The translations under genes and the position numbers were made by a program. A stretch of 64,000 bases of DNA from Ancylobacter koreensis (GTDB lineage Bacteria > Pseudomonadota > Alphaproteobacteria > Rhizobiales > Xanthobacteraceae), in contig NZ_JALKCG010000006.1 of the NCBI RefSeq assembly GCF_023016525.1, positions 1-64,000 of the forward strand. The letters run 5' to 3'. Each line of letters begins with the position of its first letter. Positions within the stretch are counted from its first letter, which is position 1. The notes under the pieces are model-generated. The model did no database searches. It was not told the DNA's origin and saw nothing but the letters and a program-made list of their open reading frames with translations. This document shows, piece by piece, positions 1-9,300 of this stretch.

Positions 1-326
1 GGTAGCACAGCGCGCACCGAGACCTTGCGCACGGCGATGCCCAGCCGATCGACGCAAACCCCACGCATTGGGCTGGCAGTGCGGGTCTCTGTCGACAGCG
101 CCGGCCCCGTCGGCGCGCTACGCGCTGGCGTGTCGCCTCACGCGGCCGGCGCGGCGCGGAACGCCTTCCTCACCGCGCCGCGCCGCCGCCGCGCCCCCCG
201 CGCGCCGTCGCGCCCCCGCCGCACGCTCCCGCGCAGCCCGCTCCTGCACCGACGGCACCCGCCAGCCTGGGCGACGAGCTGGAAAGCGCGCTGCTGCGCC
301 GCGCCGCCGCGCCGGAATTCGCGCCC

Positions 327-791
327 GTGCGCCGGAGCGTCGCCGAGCCGGTGCTGACGGAACGCCCGGCGCCGCCGGTCATGGCCCCGCCGGTCATGGC
401 GCCGCCCGTCGCGGCGCCGCGCGTCACTGAGGAGCGCAGGCCGGCCGAGCCCGAGGCGCCGGCGCCAATCATTGCCGCGCCCTCGCCCGCGCCGATGGCC
501 GCCGAGCCGCGCGGCGCCGAGTTCCGCGCCGTCGAATTCCGCGCTGTCGACCTCCGGGCGGGAGATGTGCGGGTGGCCGAGACGCAGGAGCCGGCGGCTC
601 ACGCGCCCGAGCCGCGCGCCGCCGAGCGCCGTGCGCCCGAGCTCCGCGCGCCGGAACTGCGCGCCCCCGAGCCGCGCACCCCGGAGCTGCGGGCGCCCGA
701 CATTCGCGCACCGGCCGAGACCGGCGGCGACCTGTCCGATCCGTTCGAGGAAGAGATGGCAAATCTTCTGGGACGCGGCCGGCGCCCCTGA
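327..791 (+). CDS. Pro/Ala/Glu-rich C-terminal segment, possibly the tail of a FliO-like flagellar protein
   Basis: This low-complexity stretch is rich in Pro, Ala, Arg and Glu and ends in an acidic segment (DPFEEEMANLLGR). Rhizobial FliO-type proteins, as I recall them, often end this way after a Pro/Ala linker. Coding-like sequence in this frame (for example a segment reading SLGDELESALLRR) reaches back to about 170, and the frame stays open to a TAG at 3-5. No ATG, GTG or TTG precedes the GTG at 327, so the true start is unclear. The FliO core domain is not visible in any frame of bases 1-170. The entry may be a fragment, a frameshifted gene, or a gene whose 5' part is disrupted at the window edge. 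A terminator follows at about 839. The family assignment is tentative. Confidence 0.4.
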   Translation: MRRSVAEPVLTERPAPPVMAPPVMAPPVAAPRVTEERRPAEPEAPAPIIAAPSPAPMAAEPRGAEFRAVEFRAVDLRAGDVRVAETQEPAAHAPEPRAAERRAPELRAPELRAPEPRTPELRAPDIRAPAETGGDLSDPFEEEMANLLGRGRRP

Positions 792-838
792 GCCGCCAGC
801 GCTGAACTGCCCACTGCCGGCAGGGCCGACAAAACAAA

Positions 839-864
839 ACGGCGACCCGCGAGGGTCGCCGTTT
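839..864. terminator. Bidirectional rho-independent terminator
   Basis: An inverted repeat (ACGGCGACCC / GGGTCGCCGT) with a GCGA loop has an A-rich left flank and a T-run on the right. It lies between the convergent FliO-like segment and dksA, so it can serve both strands. Confidence 0.85.
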
Positions 865-931
865 TCATATCCGCCGGAAGCGCGGGACGTCCGGCCATCG
901 GCCGGGCGATACCCCGTCAGTCGTCGCGCGT

Positions 932-1348
932 TCAGTCGTCGCGGTAGACGCGCTCGCGCCGCTCGTGGCGCTCCTGCGCCTCGATGGACAGCGTGGCGAT
1001 CGGGCGGGCTTCGAGGCGCTTGAGCGAGATCGGCTCGCCGGTCTCCTCGCAATAGCCGTAGGAGCCGTCGTCGATACGTTCCAGCGCGGAATCGATCTTG
1101 GCGATCAGCTTGCGCTGGCGGTCGCGCGCCCGAAGTTCGATGGCGCGGTCGGTCTCGGAAGAGGCCCGGTCGGCGATGTCCGGGTGGTTCTGATTCTCGT
1201 CCTGAAGGTGCTGCAGCGTCTCTTTCGCCTCGCGCAGGATGTCCTCCTTCCACTGGAGCAGCTTGTGGCGGAAATACTCCCGCTGCCGCTCGTTCATGAA
1301 AGGCTCGTCCTCGCGGGGGCGGTACTCCTGGTCGATCTCAATCGACAT
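932..1348 (-). CDS. dksA: RNA polymerase-binding transcription factor DksA
   Basis: DksA binds the secondary channel of RNA polymerase and, with ppGpp, mediates the stringent response. The 138 residues show the family layout: a coiled-coil of roughly residues 20-90 with the acidic tip, then the zinc-finger region and a C-terminal helix (SIEAQERHERRERVY). The zinc-finger region keeps its fold signature (YCEETGEPISLKRLEARPIA) but holds only one cysteine, Cys100; the other three zinc ligands of a C4 DksA are replaced. It is therefore probably a zinc-independent variant, as known in other alphaproteobacteria. The ATG at 1348 gives the usual family length. It converges on the upstream segment, with a shared terminator. 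Confidence 0.95.
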   Translation of the reverse strand: MSIEIDQEYRPREDEPFMNERQREYFRHKLLQWKEDILREAKETLQHLQDENQNHPDIADRASSETDRAIELRARDRQRKLIAKIDSALERIDDGSYGYCEETGEPISLKRLEARPIATLSIEAQERHERRERVYRDD

Positions 1349-1568
1349 CGGCCTTCGTCCTCGTGTTCCGGGGGCACCCCTGTGGGCCGCAGCTTATATC
1401 GCCACGCCTTGCCCGGCACAACAGCTGTCATCGTCATCGACGTGACACGAAATGCTGGATTTTTCAGCAGCTTGCGCGCCGATTCGAGGCATGCGCCAAA
1501 GGCGCTCGAGCGCAAGGCGGCGCTGCGGGCGAAGGGCGGGCAAGGCCCGCCGCCGCAAAGGCGCGCCG

Positions 1569-2435
1569 TTATTCGAAGCCGAGGAAGAAGGTGTAGGAGA
1601 GCGAGACGCCGGCCTGGAACTGGTTGCGGTCGCCGTTCTGCACAACGAGCGGGCTGTCCGCCGCGTCGTCCATCAGATACTTGTACTCGGCGAAGACCGA
1701 TCCGGTGATGTTCTCGGTAAAGCGCTTCATCACCTGGCCGCCGAAGCCCACCGAATAGATGCCGCCGCCGGCCTGATAGGGCAGCAGCGGGTTGCCGAGC
1801 GCGGTGGCGCGAACCGATTCGAGCGGCGAGATGCCGTAATAGGTGTCGATGTAGCCCGAGCTCGCCAGCGTCATGCGCGGGCCGGCCGAGAAGGTGGCGC
1901 CCCACAGCTCGGGGCTGAAGTGGATCGCGTCGAGCGCGATGTCGGCCACCACGCCGTCGAAGCCGCCGAAGCCGTAGCGCAGTTCGCCGCGCAGGCGCAG
2001 CCAGTCCGCCGGGAACCACTGGGCGTAGCCGCCGACCTCGAAGGCGTAGTCGATGTCGTTCAGGCCCCACAGCGCATGGGCGCTGCCCGAATCGCGGCTC
2101 ATGTCGAGCTTGCCGACGATGCCGGCCTCGAACACGCCGGTGTCCCACAGAGCGATGCTGGGGTTGTCGTTGAAGCTGGTGAAGCGGCTCAGCCGGTCGG
2201 CGCGGGTGATGCTGATGATCGGCTTGAAGCCGAACTCGTAATCGTCCGAGCCCGTCCAGGTGGGCTGCGCCATCACGTAGCCGCCGACGGTCAGCGTCCA
2301 CTCGCGATCGCGGGCTTCCGCCTTCGCATAGGCCGGATCGGTCTGGTAGGCGGGATCGGCGGCAAGGGCGGCGGTCGCCGACATCCCCATCGCCCCGGCG
2401 ACCAACACAACACCCGCCCAGCCGATTGCCCGCAT
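1569..2435 (-). CDS. MipA/OmpV-family outer-membrane protein
   Basis: This predicted outer-membrane beta-barrel resembles the MltA-interacting protein family. The N-terminus is a signal peptide (MRAIGWAGVVLVAG to ALAA), followed by alternating hydrophobic/polar strands rich in Tyr, Gly and Trp and a C-terminal strand ending in aromatic residues (SYTFFLGFE). The frame is open upstream to 2507, with further Met codons at 2468 and 2444. I chose the ATG at 2435 because it has an AAAGGA ribosome site 8 bases upstream and puts the signal peptide at the N-terminus. Family members are thought to scaffold peptidoglycan enzymes or act as channels; the role here is not known. It is monocistronic and divergent from the sixA-like gene. 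Confidence 0.8.
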   Translation of the reverse strand: MRAIGWAGVVLVAGAMGMSATAALAADPAYQTDPAYAKAEARDREWTLTVGGYVMAQPTWTGSDDYEFGFKPIISITRADRLSRFTSFNDNPSIALWDTGVFEAGIVGKLDMSRDSGSAHALWGLNDIDYAFEVGGYAQWFPADWLRLRGELRYGFGGFDGVVADIALDAIHFSPELWGATFSAGPRMTLASSGYIDTYYGISPLESVRATALGNPLLPYQAGGGIYSVGFGGQVMKRFTENITGSVFAEYKYLMDDAADSPLVVQNGDRNQFQAGVSLSYTFFLGFE

Positions 2436-2612
2436 CGCCGCCATCCTTTGAAACCTGTCACCCTTCATTACAGCACGATACGTCGCTTGTGGTTGCGGAA
2501 AAGTCACTTAACGGAATTTGGCGTCACACAAATGTTGCGACGTCGGCGCGCTCGCGTGGCGGGCCGGCCTGCCTATATGTTCGGGGCCGACATCACCGGA
2601 ACCCCCGCGACC

Positions 2613-3131
2613 ATGCTCCGCCTCCTGCTGCTCCGCCATGCCAAATCCGACTGGCCCGAAGGCGTGCCCGATCCCGACCGCCCGCTCGCCGCGCGGGGCC
2701 GGCGCGGCGCCAAGGCCATCGGCGCCTATATGGTGGAGGAGGCGCTGCTGCCGGCGCGCGCCATCGTCTCGCCGGCGCGGCGCACCATCGAGACCTGGGA
2801 GATCGCCACGAAGGATTGGCCGACCCATGTGCAGCCGGCCTATGAGCACGCGATCTACGAGGCGCCGGCCGAGAACCTGCTGAAGCTGATCCGCGAGCAG
2901 GAAGCGCTCTCCCCCCTCCTGCTGGTCGGCCATAATCCCGGCATGGAAGAGCTGGCCGCCCTGCTGCTGCGCCGTGAGCAGCGGGCGAAGGTGCTGCCGA
3001 AATACCCAACCGGCGCGCTCGCCGTCATCGACATGCCGATCGAGAGCTGGGCCGAACTGCGCCCCGGCTGCGGCACGCTGGAGCGTTTCGTCACCCCGCG
3101 CGCGCTCGGCGTCGAGAAGGGCAAGGAGTAG
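2613..3131 (+). CDS. SixA-type histidine phosphatase
   Basis: This is a 172-residue histidine phosphatase-superfamily protein. The phospho-accepting His9 sits in the RHAK motif typical of SixA, and the second catalytic histidine is His107 in GHNPGMEE. SixA dephosphorylates histidine phosphocarrier proteins in E. coli; the partner here is unknown. The frame is open far upstream (an alternative ATG lies at 2577), but the ATG at 2613 places RHAK 8 residues from the N-terminus, as in the family. It is the first gene of a tight operon: the next start lies 2 bases after its stop, and that gene's AAGGAG ribosome site overlaps its last codons. Confidence 0.85.
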   Translation: MLRLLLLRHAKSDWPEGVPDPDRPLAARGRRGAKAIGAYMVEEALLPARAIVSPARRTIETWEIATKDWPTHVQPAYEHAIYEAPAENLLKLIREQEALSPLLLVGHNPGMEELAALLLRREQRAKVLPKYPTGALAVIDMPIESWAELRPGCGTLERFVTPRALGVEKGKE

Positions 3132-3133
3132 AC

Positions 3134-4597
3134 GTGGCTTCCCGCTTCGACTGGCTGATCGACGAGGCACTGCTGACCGCGCGTACGGTGATCGACCGTG
3201 CCGAGGACCTGGCCAGCCCGACCCTGCGCCTCGGCATCACCGGCCTTTCGCGGGCGGGCAAGACGGTGTTCACCACCGCGCTGGTGCACGCGCTGACGCG
3301 CGGCGGGCGGCTGCCGGTGTTCCGCGCCATGCATGAGGGGCGCATCGCCGGGGCCCGGCTGGAGCCGCAGCCCGACGACGGCGTGCCGCGCTTCGACTAT
3401 GAGGGGCACCTCGCCACGTTGATCGACGAACGGCGCTGGCCGGAATCGACGCGGCGCATCAGCGAGCTGCGCCTCGCCATCGACTATGCCCCTGCGCGCG
3501 GGGGCCGGCGCACGCTGACCCTCGACATCGTGGATTATCCCGGCGAATGGCTGCTCGATCTGCCGTTGCTCGACCAGAGCTTCGCGGAGTTCTCCGCCCG
3601 CAGCCTGTCGCTCGCCCGCGCCCCGGCGCGCCGGCCGCTCGCCGGCCCCTTCCATGCCGCGCTGGAGGGCGCCGACCCGGACGCCCCGGCGGATGAGGGT
3701 GAGGCGCGACGGCTGGCCGCCCTGTTCACCGATTATCTCGCCGCCTGCCGCGCCGAGACGGTCTCGATGAGCCTGCTGCCGCCCGGCCGCTTCCTCATGC
3801 CGGGCGACCTCGAAGGCTCGCCCGCCCTCACCTTCGCCCCGCTCGACCTCTCCGAGGGCGCCGAAGCGCCGGCCGGATCGCTGCACGCCATGATGCAGCG
3901 CCGCTACGAGGCCTATAAGGAGCGCGTCGTGCGCCCCTTCTTCCGCGACCACTTCGCCCGGCTCGACCGGCAGATCGTGCTGATCGACGTGCTCTCCGCG
4001 CTCAATGCCGGGCCGGCGGCGCTGGCGGACCTGGAGGCCGCGCTCGACGGCATCCTCGCCGCCTTCCGCACCGGCCGGAACTCCTGGCTCTCCGCGCTGT
4101 TCCGGCACCGCATCGGCCGCGTGCTGTTCGCCGCCACCAAGGCCGACCATCTGCACCACACCAGCCATGATCCGCTGGAGGCGATCCTGCGCCGCCTCGT
4201 CGAGCGGGCGCTGGCGCGCGCCTCGGATGCGGGCGCCGAGATCGACGTGGTGGCGCTCGCCGCCGTGCGGGCGACGCGCGAAGCTATGGTGAAGCGCGGG
4301 CGCATCCATCTGCCCGCCATCGTCGGCGTGCCGGAGGCCGGCCAGCACGGCGCCGACGATTTCGACGGGCTGGCCGAGGCCGCCGTCTTTCCCGGCGACC
4401 TCCCGGAAAACCCCGCGGCCCTGTTCGATCCGGCGCTAGGCTTCGCCGGCCTGTCCGACGCGGCTGGCGGCGATTTCCGCTTCCTGCGCTTCCGTCCGCC
4501 CCCGGTCGAGCGCAACGCCGAAGGCCTTGCCCTGCCGATGCCCCATATACGTCTCGATCGCGCGCTGGAATTCCTCCTCGGCGACCGGCTGAAATAG
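3134..4597 (+). CDS. ycjX: YcjX-family P-loop NTPase (DUF463)
   Basis: This is a 487-residue NTPase of the YcjX family. The Walker A motif is GLSRAGKT at residues 37-44, and the conserved DYPGEWLLDLP, near residue 134, follows the Walker B strand. The E. coli homologue belongs to the phage-shock (PspF) regulon together with ycjF; its biochemical role is poorly defined. The start is GTG at 3134 with AAGGAG 5 bases upstream, inside the end of the sixA-like gene. The downstream DUF697 gene starts 6 bases after the stop, which reproduces the ycjX-ycjF pairing and suggests membrane-associated envelope-stress work. Confidence 0.9.
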   Translation: MASRFDWLIDEALLTARTVIDRAEDLASPTLRLGITGLSRAGKTVFTTALVHALTRGGRLPVFRAMHEGRIAGARLEPQPDDGVPRFDYEGHLATLIDERRWPESTRRISELRLAIDYAPARGGRRTLTLDIVDYPGEWLLDLPLLDQSFAEFSARSLSLARAPARRPLAGPFHAALEGADPDAPADEGEARRLAALFTDYLAACRAETVSMSLLPPGRFLMPGDLEGSPALTFAPLDLSEGAEAPAGSLHAMMQRRYEAYKERVVRPFFRDHFARLDRQIVLIDVLSALNAGPAALADLEAALDGILAAFRTGRNSWLSALFRHRIGRVLFAATKADHLHHTSHDPLEAILRRLVERALARASDAGAEIDVVALAAVRATREAMVKRGRIHLPAIVGVPEAGQHGADDFDGLAEAAVFPGDLPENPAALFDPALGFAGLSDAAGGDFRFLRFRPPPVERNAEGLALPMPHIRLDRALEFLLGDRLK

Positions 4598-4603
4598 GAC
4601 ACG

Positions 4604-5638
4604 ATGAACGAGCGCACCAAAAGCGAGCGCACCTCCCGCCGCCCGCAGGCCTTCCGCCTCGACGACCCCGACGTCGTGCTCGCCGGCGACGGCGGTCCGG
4701 CCAAGCGCGGCGCCGTGGTGGTCACGCCCGCCCCGGCCGAGCCGGCCGAGGAGGTGATCGAGCTGCCGGCGCCGCTGCCGAAGGCCTCGCGCTGGGGGGC
4801 GCTGTTCTGGACCGGGCTCGGCGGCCTCGTCAGCCTCGGCATCGGGCTGGCGGTGTCGAAGCTGATCGAGGACCTGTTCGCCCGCGCCGACTGGCTCGGC
4901 TATGCCGGCCTCGGCTTTGCCGCCGCCTTCGCCTTTGCGAGCCTCGCCATCCTCGCGCGCGAGGTGTTCGGGCTGATGCGACTGCGCACGCTCAACCATC
5001 TGCGCGAGCAGGCGGCGCAGGCACTGGCCAAGGACGACCGGCGCCTTGCCGAGAGCCTGACGAAGGAACTGCTGGGCATCGCGGAGGCCTCACCGCGCCT
5101 GTTCCGCGCGCGCGCCGAGCTGAAGGGTCATCTGGGCGCCATCATCGACGGCGCCGACCTCGTGCGCCTCACCGAGCGCCAGCTCATGGCCCCGCTCGAC
5201 GCCGAGGCGACGAAGCTGGTGTCGAACGCCGCCAAGCGCGTCTCGGTGGTCACCGCCGTATCGCCGCGCGCGGCGGTGGACCTGATCTTCGTTCTGCTGA
5301 CCGCCATCGGCCTCGTGCGCCGGCTGGCGCTGCTTTATGGCGGCCGGCCCGGTGCGCTCGGCATGGTGCGGCTGTTCCGCCAGGTGCTGGCGCATCTCGC
5401 CGTCACCGGCGGCATGGCGGCGGGGGATTCGCTGGTGCAGCAGGTGGTCGGCCACGGCATCGCGGCCAAGCTCTCGGCGCGGCTCGGCGAAGGCGTGGTG
5501 AACGGCCTCCTGACCGCGCGGCTCGGCCTCGCGGCCATCGAGGTGACGCGGCCCATGCCCTTCGCCGCCCTGCCCGCTCCCGCCCTTTCCGACGTCGCGT
5601 CGGGGCTGGTCAGCAGGGGCGAGGAAACGGCGGGCTGA
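4604..5638 (+). CDS. YcjF-like membrane protein (TIGR01620/DUF697)
   Basis: This is a 344-residue inner-membrane protein. A charged N-terminal tail (residues 1-60) precedes two predicted membrane helices at roughly 64-90 and 98-122 (FWTGLGGLVSLGIGLAV and AGLGFAAAFAFASLAILA). The C-terminal DUF697 region (AVDLIFVLLTAIGLVRRLA and a Gly-rich segment, VVNGLLTARLGLAAIEVTRP) follows. In E. coli ycjF lies next to ycjX and both respond to envelope stress. The gene is coupled to ycjX by a 6-base gap and converges on the ferredoxin gene, with only 6 bases between the stops. Confidence 0.85.
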   Translation: MNERTKSERTSRRPQAFRLDDPDVVLAGDGGPAKRGAVVVTPAPAEPAEEVIELPAPLPKASRWGALFWTGLGGLVSLGIGLAVSKLIEDLFARADWLGYAGLGFAAAFAFASLAILAREVFGLMRLRTLNHLREQAAQALAKDDRRLAESLTKELLGIAEASPRLFRARAELKGHLGAIIDGADLVRLTERQLMAPLDAEATKLVSNAAKRVSVVTAVSPRAAVDLIFVLLTAIGLVRRLALLYGGRPGALGMVRLFRQVLAHLAVTGGMAAGDSLVQQVVGHGIAAKLSARLGEGVVNGLLTARLGLAAIEVTRPMPFAALPAPALSDVASGLVSRGEETAG

Positions 5639-5644
5639 GCGATG

Positions 5645-6357
<713 letters not shown>

Positions 6358-9300
6358 ATGTCGACGAATACGAAGAAGGTTCACCAGGATCCCGCGGAGG
6401 CCGCACTTTCGGCCATCGAGGAGGCCCTGAGTCTCGACCTGACGAGCGATGACGGGTATGCCGCCCCGGACGCGGGGGACCATGACGAGTTCGAGCTGCC
6501 GCCGGCCCGCGAGCCGGACGGGCCGCGCATCGAGAACCGCTCCGGCGTGGAGGAGGACGACGACGAGGGCAGCGTCGACGCCTCCCTGTATCTGAGCGAC
6601 CTCGACCTGTTCGGTCACGAATCCGATCCCGCCGAGACCCTCGGCCGCGCCGCCTTCGAGCTGCAGGACGCCCCACTCGACGAGCCCTCCCTCGTCACCG
6701 AGCGTGCCGACGAGCCGAATTTCGACTTCGCCGAACCCGCCGCCGAAAAGCCGGCCGTCGACCCGCTCGCCGCCGCCATGGCCGGCAGCGCCGTGGCCGG
6801 CTCCGCTGTCGCCGGCACCGCCGCAGCGGCGATGCCACGGGGCGAGACCCGCGAGCCGGTGCAGACGGAATCCGCCGGCGAAAGCGCCCGCGACGCCCGC
6901 GATACCCGTTCGGCCTCCGGGCAGGGCCGCCGCGCGGCGGCCAATGACGACCGCCAGAGCATCGGCCAGCTTCTTTCGGCGCTGCAGCGCCGCCCCTCGC
7001 CGGCGCCCTATTTCCTCGCCGCCTTCGCCTCGGTCGCCTGGATCGGCGCCGGCGGGGCGCTGCTCTATTCGCAGTACGCCAACCCCTTCCCCGGCCTCGA
7101 CGCGCTGCTCGCCGCCCCCGGCTTCCTCAGCGGCGTCGCCGCGCTCATCGTGCCGGCGGTGTTCTTCTTCGTGCTGGCCGCCATGGTGCGCCGCATGCAG
7201 GAGATGCGCATCGTCGCCCATTCGATGGCGCAGGTCGCCATCCGCCTCGCCGAGCCGCAGCCGGCTCCGGCGCCCGCCCCGGTCCCCACTCCGGCTCCCC
7301 AGCCGGCGGCCATCGTCTCGGCGCCCGCGCCGGGCGGGATCGCCAGCGCCGGCGCCGATCAGCTCGCCGAGCTTGAACAGGCCGCCGCCCGCGCCAGCGA
7401 GACGGAAGCCTTCGTGCGCAGCGAGGTCGCGGCGCTCGCCGAGGCCTATGACGACAACAGCCGCCGCATGCACCAGCTCGTCGAGCGGCTGCAGGCCGAG
7501 CGCGACGCCATACTGGCGCAGACCGAGCACATCAGGGAATCCATCGCCACCTCGCACTACGCCTTCGCGCAGGAGGTCGGCAGCGTCAGCGAGCGGATCA
7601 ACGAGACGGTGATGATCGCCGCCGACCGCGTGGCGACCACCCTCTCCGACCGGGGCGAGCACATCACGCTCGCCCTCGGCCGCGTCGGCGACACCATCAT
7701 CGAGGCGCTGACCGACAAGGGCGGCGACCTGATCGACCGCCTCCAGGCCACCGGTTCGGAGGTCAACACCAACCTGTCCGACGCCAGCGAGCACCTCATC
7801 TCGACGCTCTCGGTGCAGGCCGACGACATCAGCCAGCGCCTTTCGGGCGTCACCTCCAACCTGTCCGAGACGCTGGCGAGCCGCACCGACGAGATCAGCC
7901 AGCGCCTCTCCGGCGTCACCACCGACCTCTCCGACACGCTCGCCACCCGCACCGACGAGCTCGGCCGCCGCCTGTCGGGCGTCACCTCGACGCTGACGGA
8001 CACGCTGGCCACCCGCACGGACGAGATCAGCCATCGCCTTTCGGGGGTCGCCGAGCGCCTGACCGACACGCTCGCCAACCGTACCGACGAGATCAGCCGC
8101 CAGCTCTCGGGCGTCACCGAGAACCTCACCGACACGCTCGCCACCCGTACCGACGAGATCGGCGACCGGCTGCTGCGCACCGCCGCGGAGCTGTCGCATG
8201 TGGTGAACCTGCGCACCGAGGAGATGGGCGACAAGCTCGCCGCCACCACCCACAACCTCACCGCCACGCTGACCGCCCGCTCGGATGACATCACCGACGC
8301 GCTGGTCAACACCGGCACGCGCCTTGCCGACGAGATCGCCATCCGCGCCAGCGAGGTGAACCAGACCCTCAAGAGCACCGGCGATGCCCTCGTGCTCGAC
8401 CTCTCGGTGCGCGGCGGCGACGTCGTGCGCAAGCTGGAAGAGACCGGCAACCGGGTCGCCGACACCATCACCGTGCGTGGCGACGACCTCGCCGACCGTA
8501 TCGCCGACACCGGCAACCGCATCTACGACGCCGTCGCCGTGCGCGGCGCCGAGCTGGAGCGCCTGCTGGGCGAGACCGGCCAGCGCGTCGTCCACCAGCT
8601 CTCGCAGGCCGGCACCGGCATCCACGACACACTGGCGGAAGCCGCCGGGCGCGTGTCGCAGGACATCGACTACCGCACGCAGGTGCTCACCGAGCAGCTC
8701 GCGCATGTCGGCGCGGAAGCGGCGCAGAACCTCGCCGTCAACGGCGCCCGCGTCACCGACCAGTTCCGCGAGGCCGCCGACATCCTCACCTCCGACCTGA
8801 CGGTGCGGGGCGAGCATGTGCGCGACCAGCTGGAACAGCAGCTGCGTGCCTTCGAGGACGTTGTGGGCGTGCGCGGCGCCGAGATCGCCGACCGCATCTC
8901 CGGCGACAGCGCGGCGCTCGGCCGCCAGATCGTCGAAGGCCTCGGCGAGTTCGACCACGTGCTGCAGACGCAGGGCGTCGACCTCGTGCAGCGCATCGCC
9001 GACCGGGTGGAAGCCGTCACCCGCGCCATCGACACCAACCTGTCCGGCTTCGACGATCAGGTCTCGGCCAAGGCGGAACAGGTGGCCGCCTCGCTCGACA
9101 TGCGCATCGCCAATATCGAGGGCGTTCTCGACCGTGGCGTCGACGGCCTCAACGAGACGCTGGGCAGCCGTACCGTCGAGTTCGCCCAGACCCTCTCGGA
9201 AGGTGCCCGCCAGGCGAACGAGGCGATGAGCCACTCGCTGGAAATGCTGAACGGCTTCTTCGACGACCGCGCCGGCGCCATCACCGAGCAGCTCTCCCAG

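Noticed and set aside
1..68. Possible minus-strand gene start (ATG at 68 reading MRGVCVDRLGIAV)
   Set aside because: Only 22 codons are inside the window and no family is visible; it cannot be told from chance.
7822..8547. Periodic 66-bp DNA repeats as a possible CRISPR or satellite
   Set aside because: The period is in-frame and the units encode amphipathic helices without spacers; there are no cas genes.
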